Origin: JAFMIT01 sp044341215
Lineage (GTDB): Bacteria; Actinomycetota; Actinomycetes; S36-B12; UBA5976
Reading direction: 5' to 3'
NCBI GenBank assembly: GCA_044341215.1
Contig: JBIISC010000028.1
Coordinates: 1 to 11,770, forward strand
DNA length: 11,770 nt
Shown here: positions 1-6,953 of the stretch, piece by piece
How positions within the stretch are numbered: the first letter of the stretch is position 1
Layout of the letters: the number at the start of each line of letters is the position of its first letter
Made by a program: the position numbers and the translations under genes
The notes under the pieces: model-generated
Told to the model about the DNA's origin: nothing
Seen by the model: only the letters and a program-made list of their open reading frames with translations
Databases searched by the model: none

Positions 1-87
1 CTGCATAAAACGGCTCAGTTAGCCTCGTCAAGCATTAGATTCAAGAGCCGTTTGCGCTTGATAACCTTGGCCATGGAGGCAAAGTGA
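1..87 (+). CDS. C-terminal end of an unidentified upstream gene (partial)
   Basis: Frame 1 is open from the window edge to a TGA at 85-87; the other two plus-strand frames close within the first 20 bases. It would encode 28 residues of a basic tail ending in AMEAK. Its stop overlaps the GTG start of argF as GTGA, the same 4-base arrangement seen between the DUF3039 gene and the helicase, which supports a real translationally coupled gene. The fragment is too short to identify. It could also be a chance open frame, since an 87-base open frame is not rare. Confidence 0.4.
   Translation: MHKTAQLASSSIRFKSRLRLITLAMEAK
8..53. repeat. 9-bp perfect inverted repeat ahead of argF
   Basis: AAACGGCTC at 8-16 is matched by GAGCCGTTT at 45-53, with a 28-base spacer. 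The spacer is long for an intrinsic terminator and no T-run follows on the plus strand. It lies inside the presumed upstream coding tail, so it may be an mRNA fold, a regulator site or chance. Confidence 0.4.
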
Positions 88-1103
88 CTATCGATTTACG
101 TGGCAGAGATTTCTTAAAGGAAATCGACTTCTCGAGTGAAGAGTTTTTAGCTCTGATCGACCTGGCCGCTAAGTTAAAAACTGCTGGCCGCAATCGAGTT
201 CAACATCTCGAACGCCTCAACCTCGCCCTTATCTTCGAAAAGACATCAACCCGCACCCGCGCTGCTTTTGAAGTGGCTGCTTTTCACCAAGGTGCAAATG
301 TCACTTTCATCGATCCAACCGCTTCCCAAATCGGACACAAAGAATCAATTGCGGATTCAGCTCGAGTTTTGAGTCGATTCTATGACGGAATTGAATACCG
401 TGGCCATGCTCAATCCACAATTGAAAAACTAGCTGAGTACTCAGACGTTCCAGTTTTTAATGGATTGACAGATGAATGGCATCCAACGCAAATGCTGGCT
501 GACTTTTTGACAATGTTTGAACATGGTAAATCTCGTAAACCAACTTTTGCGTATTTAGGCGATGCTAGAAACAATGTTGCTAATTCTTTGTTGGTGACCG
601 GCGCGCTCCTTGGTTGTGATGTGCGAATTTGTGCACCAAAGAATTTGCAGCCAAGTGAAGATGTTGTAGCAATTGCAACCGAGCTAGCGACTAAGTCTGG
701 TGCAAGAATCACCATCACAGATGATGTGGCAACCGCAGTCAAAGGTGCAGAGTTCATTCATACCGATGTCTGGGTTTCAATGGGCGAGCCGATCGAGAAA
801 TGGGATGAGCGAATTAACCTTTTGAAGCCATACCAAATCAACGACGAAGTCTTTGCACTATCTGGAAATCCTGATGCAAAATTTATGCATTGCTTGCCGG
901 CTTACCACGACACCGAAACAAAAATAGGCAAAGAAGTTTCTGCAAAATTCGGTATGACCGATGGAATTGAAGCAACAAGTAGCGTTTTTGAATCAAAGCG
1001 AAACATTGCGTTTGATCAGGCGGAAAATCGGTTACACACAATCGAAGCTGTTTTGGTTGCAACTCTTGGAAGCAAAACAGTCACTGAATTGCTTGGCGCA
1101 TAA
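84..1103 (+). CDS. argF: Ornithine carbamoyltransferase
   Basis: Joins carbamoyl phosphate and ornithine to give citrulline in the cytoplasmic arginine pathway. The family signatures are all present: the carbamoyl-phosphate loop STRTR (residues 55-59), HPTQ (133-136), the SMG ornithine loop (232-234) and the HCLP active-site motif (269-272). At 339 residues it belongs to the longer class that includes E. coli ArgF/ArgI and catabolic ArcB, which is slightly longer than many actinobacterial ArgF. The GTG start at 84 is preceded by GGAGG at 75-79 and overlaps the stop of the upstream frame. It is followed after one base by the DUF3039 gene, so the genes probably share a transcript. No other arginine gene lies in the window, so the anabolic role rests on family and genome type. 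Sequence alone does not exclude a catabolic role. Confidence 0.95.
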   Translation: MTIDLRGRDFLKEIDFSSEEFLALIDLAAKLKTAGRNRVQHLERLNLALIFEKTSTRTRAAFEVAAFHQGANVTFIDPTASQIGHKESIADSARVLSRFYDGIEYRGHAQSTIEKLAEYSDVPVFNGLTDEWHPTQMLADFLTMFEHGKSRKPTFAYLGDARNNVANSLLVTGALLGCDVRICAPKNLQPSEDVVAIATELATKSGARITITDDVATAVKGAEFIHTDVWVSMGEPIEKWDERINLLKPYQINDEVFALSGNPDAKFMHCLPAYHDTETKIGKEVSAKFGMTDGIEATSSVFESKRNIAFDQAENRLHTIEAVLVATLGSKTVTELLGA

Positions 1104-1104
1104 C

Positions 1105-1401
1105 ATGACTGAATTGCCACCAAAAGAACTACCGCAAATTGATTTGCCTTCAATAGACACCGACACTTTGGTTGAGGAACGGCCAGATATTCGAACAAGC
1201 GATGGTGACCATGACAGGTTTGCGCATTACGTAAAGAAAAACAAAATTGTGGAAAGTGCTGTTACTGGTCAAGAGCTCACGGCCCTTTGTGGCAAGAAAT
1301 GGGTTCCAGGTCGTGACCCAAATCGATATCCAGTTTGCCCTGAGTGCAAGAAAATATACGACGGACTTCCAGGCGGCGACAAACCGTCTGACAAAAAGTG
1401 A
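1105..1401 (+). CDS. DUF3039 family small protein with a zinc-ribbon-like C-terminus
   Basis: A 98-residue protein of unknown function, typical of Actinobacteria. The N-terminal half is acidic and probably flexible. The C-terminal half carries the family signature: CGKKWVPGRDP, then YPVCPECKKIYD, where three cysteines could hold a metal together with a histidine or another ligand. The open frame extends back to 961, but that would overlap argF by about 140 bases. The ATG at 1105, just after the argF stop, gives the normal family length. Its TGA overlaps the GTG of the helicase gene (GTGA), so the two are translationally coupled. From general knowledge, DUF3039 genes sit next to this helicase in many actinobacteria, which suggests a partner role. 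That is inference and no biochemical function is known to me. Confidence 0.9.
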   Translation: MTELPPKELPQIDLPSIDTDTLVEERPDIRTSDGDHDRFAHYVKKNKIVESAVTGQELTALCGKKWVPGRDPNRYPVCPECKKIYDGLPGGDKPSDKK

Positions 1402-3101
1402 ATGAATTCGCTAGGCCAATTGATTTAACAGGTCTAAGGGCTTGGCAGCGAACTGCTATCTTGCAATACTTTCGCGAAAATCCTCAAGACTTTATGGCGG
1501 TTGCGACTCCCGGTGCAGGTAAAACAACTTTTGCATTGCGCATAGCGAGTGAATTGTTATCTCGCCGAATTATCAATCGAATTATTGTCGTCACACCAAC
1601 AGATCATTTAACAAGGCAATGGGCGCAAGCAGCAACTGGTCATGGACTTAATTTGGATTCGAATTTCACAGCTAATAAATCTTCAGCCAAAGGATTTGAT
1701 GGCATCACCCTCACATATGCAGGTGTGGCAAGCAACCCACTGCGGCTACGCGTAAGAGTGGATTCATATAAGACACTGGTGATTCTGGACGAAATTCACC
1801 ACGCAGGGGATGCCCTTTCATGGGGAGATGCGGTTAGCGAAGCTTTTGGTAGCGCAACTAAACGCATCGCACTGACTGGAACACCTTTTAGAAGCGACGT
1901 TAATCCAATCCCATTTGTTAAATACGAAAAAGATGGAACAGGTGTGAAGCGAAGTGTTGCGGATTATTCTTATAACTACGGTGACGCTCTAAGAGAAGGT
2001 GTAGTTCGTCCAGTTCTGTTTCTGGCATATTCAGGCAAAATGAAATGGCGAACTCGCGCAGGTGAAGTTGAGGAATCAGATTTAGCTGATGAAAACTTTA
2101 AGGAAGTAACCGCTCGCGCTTGGCGGACAGCACTTAATCCAACTGGCAAGTGGATTGGACAGGTCATTCAAGCTGCAGACAAACGGTTAACTGAAGTTCG
2201 TAGATACATGCCAGACGCAGCAGGACTGATCATTGCGAGCGATCACGAACATGCACGGGCGTATGTGGAGATATTACAAAGTGTGACTAAAGAAAAACCA
2301 GTATTAGTGCTTAGTGATGATCCAAAAGCTGGAGATAAGATTGCAAAATTCACGCATGCAAAAACGCGGTGGATGGTTGCAGTCCGGATGGTCAGTGAAG
2401 GTGTGGACATTCCCCGGCTTGCAGTTGGCGTGTATGCAACCAACACTTCAACGCCTTTGTTCTTTGCTCAAGCTGTTGGCCGATTCGTGCGTGCACGACA
2501 ACATGGTGAAACTGCAACAGTATTCGTCCCGTCAGTTCCAGTGTTGCTCGCCCATGCAGCTGATATCGAACGTCAACGTGACCATGTGCTAGGCCGCAAT
2601 GCAATTGGTGGTATTTGGGATGAAGACGAGGCAATAATTAAGTTTGCTACGCAAGAGCGAAATAAGTTTGATGCCGAGTTCGACGACCTGCCAGCATTTG
2701 AGGCACTCGATAGTGAAGCCACATTTGATAAAGCCGTAATGGATGGCAGCGAATTGCATGCGTTACTCGCCCCAGGTTCGCCTGATGAAGAAGCAATCTT
2801 GGGGATGCCAGGAATGTTAACCCCACAAGAAATATCGCAGATGATTGCTGAACATCGTGCTAAGCATTTTCAGCAGGCAAAGAATGCACCTAAAACTAAA
2901 TCTTTAGCAGATCAACTGAGCGAATTGCGTAGTGAATTACAAAATGTAGTTTGGGCATATGCAAAACAAATTGATTCAACGCCAATGGCAGTTCATGGCG
3001 AGTTAAAACGTGCAGTGGGCGGAGTTCCAGCCCCACTTGCATCAATTGATGAACTTAAAGAACGAATAAACCTTGTTCGCAGTTGGGCGATTGGTAAATA
3101 A
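1398..3101 (+). CDS. DEAD/DEAH-type superfamily 2 helicase
   Basis: A 567-residue ATP-dependent SF2 helicase or translocase. The motifs in order are LRAWQ (13-17, Q-like), Walker A TPGAGKTT (37-44), motif Ia TPTDHLTRQW (66-75), Walker B DEIHH (131-135), motif III TGTP (160-163), motif V around SEGVDIP (333-339) and motif VI QAVGRFVRAR (358-367). Both RecA-like lobes are therefore complete. About 200 residues follow, acidic then predicted helical, with no motif I recognise. The DEIH box and QxVGRxxR resemble the ResIII/XPB/RadD side of SF2 and not RNA-type DEAD proteins. No nuclease, methyltransferase or specificity subunit is nearby, so a restriction system is unlikely. The GTG start overlaps the DUF3039 stop. 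The gene converges on dacB with only 17 bases between, and I see no terminator there. The DNA or RNA substrate is unknown. Confidence 0.9.
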   Translation: MNEFARPIDLTGLRAWQRTAILQYFRENPQDFMAVATPGAGKTTFALRIASELLSRRIINRIIVVTPTDHLTRQWAQAATGHGLNLDSNFTANKSSAKGFDGITLTYAGVASNPLRLRVRVDSYKTLVILDEIHHAGDALSWGDAVSEAFGSATKRIALTGTPFRSDVNPIPFVKYEKDGTGVKRSVADYSYNYGDALREGVVRPVLFLAYSGKMKWRTRAGEVEESDLADENFKEVTARAWRTALNPTGKWIGQVIQAADKRLTEVRRYMPDAAGLIIASDHEHARAYVEILQSVTKEKPVLVLSDDPKAGDKIAKFTHAKTRWMVAVRMVSEGVDIPRLAVGVYATNTSTPLFFAQAVGRFVRARQHGETATVFVPSVPVLLAHAADIERQRDHVLGRNAIGGIWDEDEAIIKFATQERNKFDAEFDDLPAFEALDSEATFDKAVMDGSELHALLAPGSPDEEAILGMPGMLTPQEISQMIAEHRAKHFQQAKNAPKTKSLADQLSELRSELQNVVWAYAKQIDSTPMAVHGELKRAVGGVPAPLASIDELKERINLVRSWAIGK

Positions 3102-3118
3102 CTACAGTAGAAAAATGA

Positions 3119-4363
3119 CTAGTTGCAGCCAGTTGCGCTAGAGACAATCCAGTCCATTTGGTGACGAACTTTGTTTCCCGTGTACCAATTAGGTCCGTGA
3201 TTTACCAAGAATGCAAAAACACCTATCGAGCCGTTTTCGTTTTCCACATAACCCGCCATTGAATCGGTATCTCTCAAGCTGCCAGTCTTTGCCTGCACCT
3301 GACCACGGGCACAAGCTGCACGACTTTCTGAAAATCGCAGTTTTAAAGTTCCATTGCGACCAGCAGTGGGTAGCAATCTTCGGTCATAAATGATGTTTAG
3401 CTCTGGATTCTCGTCGCTAACTATTTCCATCAAGAGACTGGTTAAGAAATGAGTTGTTAATCGATTTGTTCGCGACAATCCAGAGCCGTCGGTCAAATGA
3501 ATTTTTTCAGTATCGACACCTAAATCTGTGAGAACTTGATAGGCGTAAGCACGTGAATTTTCCCAAGTTGGTCTTAATCCACTCGCTTGAGTCGATGCAC
3601 GAAAAAGGGTCTCAGCAATTGTGTTATCGCTGTCTTGCAGCATTTTTCGAATAATGGAAAATAAGAAATAACCGTTTGTCGTGGCAATTTGCACCCCGTC
3701 AGATTTCTTTGGACCAACATACTTAATTTTGTATCCGCGAGCTTTGAGCAACTTGCCAAGTTCCTTACCGGCAATTTCAGGGGCGTTATATGAGCCAAGG
3801 CCGTTTACCGATAGCGAATAAATATTTCGAACATAACGAGGCATCGGATTTGGATTCCAGCCGCTTGGCTTTGTGAACTTTGGAAACAAAGATGTGTCTG
3901 TATAGAGAGAAATTCGCTGAGTGTTTTCACCTAGGGAAGTAGCGATTCCATCAGCCAATGTTTCAAGGTGTGAAGACCGTAAAGCTGGATCTCCTCCGCC
4001 GACTAAATACAAACTCTTTGAGTCCGGGTTCCAAGTTGCTTCGGTCGTGAACTTGAAGTTTGAACCGAAGGTTTCAAGTGCAACTACTGCAGTAACTAGT
4101 TTCATAGTTGACGCTGGAACAAAAGGTCGGTCACCGCGGTGTTGGTGGAGAGTTTGACCAGTGGCTAAGTCAATTAGTGTGACACCGTTTCGATTTGGTA
4201 GATCGGCATTTTCTAAGCGCCGGACAAACTTGTTTATAGCCGAATCAGGTAGCGAATTCTCAACTGTTAGTGCAAATACAGGTGCGATTAATGAAAAACT
4301 CAATAGCCAAATCATTGACAACTTAGTCATCACTTTTTTGCTGGATTTGCCACGCTTAAGCAT
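3119..4363 (-). CDS. dacB: D-alanyl-D-alanine carboxypeptidase/endopeptidase (PBP4 type, family S13)
   Basis: A secreted penicillin-binding enzyme that removes terminal D-Ala from peptidoglycan peptides or cuts peptide cross-links. The active-site triad is complete: the nucleophile box STMK (S85, K88), SDN (245-247) followed by TIAETLFR, and KTG (359-361). DGSGLSR (292-298) is also characteristic of S13. Residues 1-31 form a signal peptide: basic start, hydrophobic core, APVFA cleavage region. The 414-residue length is shorter than E. coli DacB and usual for actinobacterial versions. The ATG at 4363 is preferred over the in-frame ATG at 4330 because a TAGGCT -10 box lies exactly 6 bases upstream of it, giving a leaderless message. 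Neither start has a clear Shine-Dalgarno. It is divergent from mec, with overlapping promoter space. No tilS or hpt gene lies alongside, unlike some actinobacteria. Confidence 0.93.
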   Translation of the reverse strand: MLKRGKSSKKVMTKLSMIWLLSFSLIAPVFALTVENSLPDSAINKFVRRLENADLPNRNGVTLIDLATGQTLHQHRGDRPFVPASTMKLVTAVVALETFGSNFKFTTEATWNPDSKSLYLVGGGDPALRSSHLETLADGIATSLGENTQRISLYTDTSLFPKFTKPSGWNPNPMPRYVRNIYSLSVNGLGSYNAPEIAGKELGKLLKARGYKIKYVGPKKSDGVQIATTNGYFLFSIIRKMLQDSDNTIAETLFRASTQASGLRPTWENSRAYAYQVLTDLGVDTEKIHLTDGSGLSRTNRLTTHFLTSLLMEIVSDENPELNIIYDRRLLPTAGRNGTLKLRFSESRAACARGQVQAKTGSLRDTDSMAGYVENENGSIGVFAFLVNHGPNWYTGNKVRHQMDWIVSSATGCN

Positions 4364-4375
4364 CTGCGTAGCCTA
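4364..4375 (-). promoter_or_regulatory. Leaderless promoter of dacB (-10 TAGGCT)
   Basis: Reading the minus strand, TAGGCT (4375-4370) is followed by 6 bases and then the dacB ATG. This places the expected transcription start on the A of the start codon. There is no recognisable -35, and the position where one would fall is occupied by the mec -10 box. Confidence 0.55.
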
Positions 4376-4389
4376 TGCGTGAAGGGCTT

Positions 4390-4401
4390 TAGGCTTACCC
4401 A
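4390..4401 (+). promoter_or_regulatory. Leaderless promoter of mec (-10 TAGGCT)
   Basis: TAGGCT at 4390-4395, then 6 bases, then the mec ATG at 4402. It is identical in box and spacing to the divergent dacB promoter. There is no Shine-Dalgarno, as expected for a leaderless mRNA. Confidence 0.55.
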
Positions 4402-4824
4402 ATGGCATTACGCATTTCTAGAGTATTAGTCGGCAGCATTGTTGCTCATGCTCGACAAGATCACCCAGATGAAGCATGTGGTGTTATCGCAGGGCCTATT
4501 GATTCAGATAGCCCACAGCGCTTCATCCCAATGGTTAATAGCGCACGCTCTCCAAACTTTTATGAATTTGATTCTTCCGATTTGTTAAAGTTGTATCGCG
4601 AAATGGATGCAAACAATGAAGATCCGATAGTGATTTATCACTCGCATACCCACACTGAAGCTTTTCCATCAAGAACTGATGTGGCATATGCATCTGAACC
4701 AGGTGCGCACTATGTTGTTGTTTCAACACGTGAAACTGGAAATGATGATGGGCCTTATGAATTTCGTTCTTTTCGGATTATCGATGGTGAAATCTCAGAA
4801 GAAGAAGTAGAAATCACCGAGTAA
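4402..4824 (+). CDS. mec: CysO-cysteine peptidase (JAMM/MPN+ metallopeptidase, M67)
   Basis: A zinc peptidase that releases cysteine from the C-terminus of the CysO sulfur-carrier protein. The JAMM motif is intact: E24 (in DEACGV), H80 and H82 in YHSHTH, S90 and D93 in PSRTD, with the exact H-x-H-x7-S-x2-D spacing. The protein has 140 residues, close to the M. tuberculosis protein (Rv1334), which it resembles along most of its length (HPDEACGV, VIYHSHT, EAFPSRTDV, HYVVVSTR). It is directly followed by cysO and cysM, so the specific CysO substrate is well supported and the general deubiquitinase-like label can be set aside. It begins with a leaderless promoter. A separate promoter and a hairpin lie between it and cysO, so the three genes need not be expressed at equal levels. 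Confidence 0.93.
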   Translation: MALRISRVLVGSIVAHARQDHPDEACGVIAGPIDSDSPQRFIPMVNSARSPNFYEFDSSDLLKLYREMDANNEDPIVIYHSHTHTEAFPSRTDVAYASEPGAHYVVVSTRETGNDDGPYEFRSFRIIDGEISEEEVEITE

Positions 4825-4829
4825 ATCTC

Positions 4830-4849
4830 AATAGTTTTCGCGAACTATT
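4830..4849 (+). other. Hairpin between mec and cysO
   Basis: AATAGTT at 4830-4836 pairs with AACTATT at 4843-4849 (7 bp, plus a possible G-U pair), leaving a very short loop. It lies 5 bases after the mec stop and upstream of the cysO promoter. Only a weak T-rich stretch follows, so it could be a 3'-end stabiliser or partial terminator, but not a classic one. Confidence 0.4.
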
Positions 4850-4865
4850 TGCAATAACATCGTAA

Positions 4866-4902
4866 TTGGGCGTAAAGACCCTTACTGAATTACCCTTACC
4901 CC
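4866..4902 (+). promoter_or_regulatory. Leaderless promoter of cysO (-10 TACCCT)
   Basis: TACCCT at 4891-4896 is followed by exactly 6 bases and then the cysO ATG at 4903. TTGGGC at 4866-4871 could be a -35 with a 19-base spacer, which is longer than ideal. No Shine-Dalgarno is present. Confidence 0.5.
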
Positions 4903-5175
4903 ATGAGTATCACTGTCAGTTTGCCAACCATTTTGCGCCCGTATGTGAAAGAACAACGACGAGTGCAAGCAGCAGGTGCGAATCTTGGACTGCTGATCGA
5001 CAATCTTGAAGCCGAGTACCCAGGAATTAAAGACCGATTAATTGAAGAAGGTGCTATCAGACGGTATGTAAATATTTACATCAACTCTGAAGATGTTCGC
5101 TTCCTAAACGGTGTTAATTCGCCATTGGTTGACGGCGATGAAATTGATATTTTGCCAGCTGTCGCGGGCGGTTAA
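4903..5175 (+). CDS. cysO: Sulfur-carrier protein CysO (ThiS/MoaD-like, ubiquitin fold)
   Basis: A 90-residue small carrier whose C-terminal glycine is converted to a thiocarboxylate and serves as sulfide donor for CysM. The last residues, ILPAVAGG, give the free di-glycine end needed for activation, and the start VSLPTILRPYV is very like the mycobacterial CysO (Rv1335). It sits between mec and cysM, 3 bases ahead of cysM. No MoeB/MoeZ-type activating enzyme or sulfurtransferase is in the window, so that partner must be encoded elsewhere. A MoaD role in molybdopterin synthesis is unlikely in this context. The ATG start is set by the leaderless promoter. Confidence 0.93.
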   Translation: MSITVSLPTILRPYVKEQRRVQAAGANLGLLIDNLEAEYPGIKDRLIEEGAIRRYVNIYINSEDVRFLNGVNSPLVDGDEIDILPAVAGG

Positions 5176-5178
5176 TTC

Positions 5179-6129
5179 ATGACCCGGTTTCCATCGCTTT
5201 TGCAATCTGTCGGTAACACACCGCTAATTGGACTTCCACGGATTTCACCAGCGCCAAATGTTCGGCTTTGGGCCAAGCTTGAAGATCGAAATCCAACTGG
5301 CTCGGTAAAAGACCGGGCAGCACTTGCAATGGTTGAAGCTGCTGAACGTGATGGCACTCTTAAACCAGGTGCAACAATTTTGGAACCAACTAGCGGCAAC
5401 ACTGGTATCTCGCTTGCGATGGTGGCAAAGCTAAAAGGATACAAACTAATTTGTGTTATGCCAGAAAATGTTTCATCAGAGCGTGTGCAGCTTTTGAAAA
5501 TGTGGGGCGCCGAAATCATTACTTCTCCTGCTGCTGGTGGCTCTAATGAAGCTGTGCGGGTTGCGAAAGAAGTTTCCAAGGCGAATCCTGATTGGGTAAT
5601 GCTTTACCAATATGGAAACCCAGCAAATGCTGATGTTCACTATCGAACGACTGGCCCAGAAATATTGGCCGACCTACCAGAAGTCACACATTTCGTTGCC
5701 GGTCTTGGCACAACTGGAACTTTGATGGGTGTGGGCAGATTTCTACGCGAACAAAAACCGGATGTGCAAATTGTTGCTGCCGAACCACGCTATGGTGAAT
5801 TGGTTTATGGATTGCGGAATTTGGATGAGGGATTTATTCCAGAGCTTTATGATGAAACAGTTCTGACTACACGTTTCTCGGTTGGGCCGAGAGATGCGGT
5901 AAAAAGAATGCGCCAACTGCTACACGAAGAAGGAATCTTCGCAGGCATTTCAACAGGTGCAATTTTGCATGCTGCCCTTGGAGTAGCAGACCGAGCAATT
6001 AAAGCTGGCGAATCAGCAGATATTGCCTTCATCGTTTGTGATGGTGGATGGAAGTACCTCTCTACTGGTGCATACGACGGCACCTTGGATGATGCTGAAG
6101 ATGCTCTAGACGGCCAACTTTGGGCGTAA
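5179..6129 (+). CDS. cysM: O-phosphoserine-dependent, CysO-using cysteine synthase
   Basis: A PLP enzyme that builds cysteine on the CysO thiocarboxylate. K44 in NPTGSVKDR is the Schiff-base lysine, TSGNTG (71-76) binds the substrate carboxylate, GLGTTGT (175-181) is the PLP phosphate loop, and S258 in GISTGA should contact the pyridine nitrogen. With a constant offset of 7 from M. tuberculosis CysM numbering as I recall it (K51, R220, S265), R213 in YGLRNLDEG matches the arginine that selects O-phosphoserine over O-acetylserine. The C-terminus ends in GQLWA, as in the mycobacterial enzyme, where the tail closes over the active site. It has 316 residues. It follows cysO after 3 bases with no good Shine-Dalgarno, so translation is probably coupled. 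Confidence 0.94.
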   Translation: MTRFPSLLQSVGNTPLIGLPRISPAPNVRLWAKLEDRNPTGSVKDRAALAMVEAAERDGTLKPGATILEPTSGNTGISLAMVAKLKGYKLICVMPENVSSERVQLLKMWGAEIITSPAAGGSNEAVRVAKEVSKANPDWVMLYQYGNPANADVHYRTTGPEILADLPEVTHFVAGLGTTGTLMGVGRFLREQKPDVQIVAAEPRYGELVYGLRNLDEGFIPELYDETVLTTRFSVGPRDAVKRMRQLLHEEGIFAGISTGAILHAALGVADRAIKAGESADIAFIVCDGGWKYLSTGAYDGTLDDAEDALDGQLWA

Positions 6130-6136
6130 TAGCCCC

Positions 6137-6150
6137 TAAAATCGCTCATT
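6137..6150 (+). promoter_or_regulatory. Promoter for murI-rph-rdgB (-10 TAAAAT)
   Basis: TAAAAT at 6137-6142 lies 8 bases before the murI ATG, giving a leaderless or nearly leaderless start (an A at 6148 or 6151). No clear -35 is seen. The 21-base gap after cysM holds no terminator, so read-through from cysM is also possible. Confidence 0.5.
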
Positions 6151-6945
6151 ATGAATAATGCCCCGATCGGAATCTTCGATTCTGGAGTTGGTGGTCTCAC
6201 TGTGGCACGCGCCATCATGGATCAGCTGCCGAACGAAGAACTGCTTTATGTTGCAGACACCGAACGTGGGCCCTATGGACCTCGTCCATTGGCAGATGTC
6301 CGAGCCATCGCACTTGAAATCATGGACTGGCTAGTTGAGAACAAAGTCAAAATGGTTGTGATTGCTTGCAACACGGCATCGTCAGCAGTACTACGAGATG
6401 CCCGAGAGCGCTATTCCATTCCAGTAATTGAAGTGGTTCACCCAGCAGCTCGCCGGGCAGCAAGCCAAACTCACAACAATCAAGTTGGCGTTATTGGCAC
6501 CCAAGCGACCATAACCTCAGGTGCGTATAACGATGCCTTTGCTGCGGCACCAGACATTTCCCTTACTACGCAAAGCTGCCCACGGTTTGTTGAGTTTGTT
6601 GAAGCAGGAATCACAACTGGACCAGAACTATTGGCAGTTGCTCAAGAATATTTATCACCTCTAAAACAAAAGGGAATTGATACCTTGGTTTTAGGTTGCA
6701 CCCACTATCCATTGTTGACTGGTGTAATCCAATATGTACTCGGTGATGAAGTTACGTTAGTTTCAAGTGCAGAAGAAACTGCAAAAGATGTCTACCGAAC
6801 ACTTTCGGCAGACAATTTATTACGTGAAGAAAAGACTCCACCAAAGCACCGCTTCATTGCAACGGGTAGTGATGATGGGTTTAGTGCCCTAGGTAATCGA
6901 ATTTTGGGAACACCAGTTGTCCCAGAAAATCATAAGTTCAATTAA
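6151..6945 (+). CDS. murI: Glutamate racemase
   Basis: Converts L-glutamate to D-glutamate for the peptidoglycan stem peptide. It is cofactor-independent and uses two cysteines as acid and base: C73 in IACNTAS and C183 in LGCTHYPLL, both present. The N-terminal IGIFDSGVGGLTV (6-18) and the downstream PYGPR region are typical, and the 264-residue length is normal. The ATG at 6151 fits a leaderless promoter, as there is no Shine-Dalgarno. In M. tuberculosis a rhomboid-type gene (Rv1337) lies between cysM and murI, and a metallo-beta-lactamase-fold gene (Rv1339) between murI and rph. Both are absent here, and the genes close up to gaps of 21 and 8 bases. Confidence 0.95.
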   Translation: MNNAPIGIFDSGVGGLTVARAIMDQLPNEELLYVADTERGPYGPRPLADVRAIALEIMDWLVENKVKMVVIACNTASSAVLRDARERYSIPVIEVVHPAARRAASQTHNNQVGVIGTQATITSGAYNDAFAAAPDISLTTQSCPRFVEFVEAGITTGPELLAVAQEYLSPLKQKGIDTLVLGCTHYPLLTGVIQYVLGDEVTLVSSAEETAKDVYRTLSADNLLREEKTPPKHRFIATGSDDGFSALGNRILGTPVVPENHKFN

Positions 6946-6953
6946 GGAATAAT

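Noticed and set aside
961..1104. Longer start for the DUF3039 gene at 961
   Set aside because: It would overlap argF by about 140 bases in another frame and add a non-family N-terminus; the ATG at 1105 right after the argF stop fits better.
1398..3101. Restriction-modification or defence system around the helicase
   Set aside because: No methyltransferase, nuclease or specificity gene nearby; the neighbours are housekeeping genes.
4903..5175. MoaD of molybdopterin synthesis
   Set aside because: Position between mec and cysM, the AVAGG end and close likeness to mycobacterial CysO point to cysteine synthesis.
5172..6218. Long minus-strand frames opposite cysM and murI
   Set aside because: Antisense to well-identified conserved genes and without recognisable protein features.
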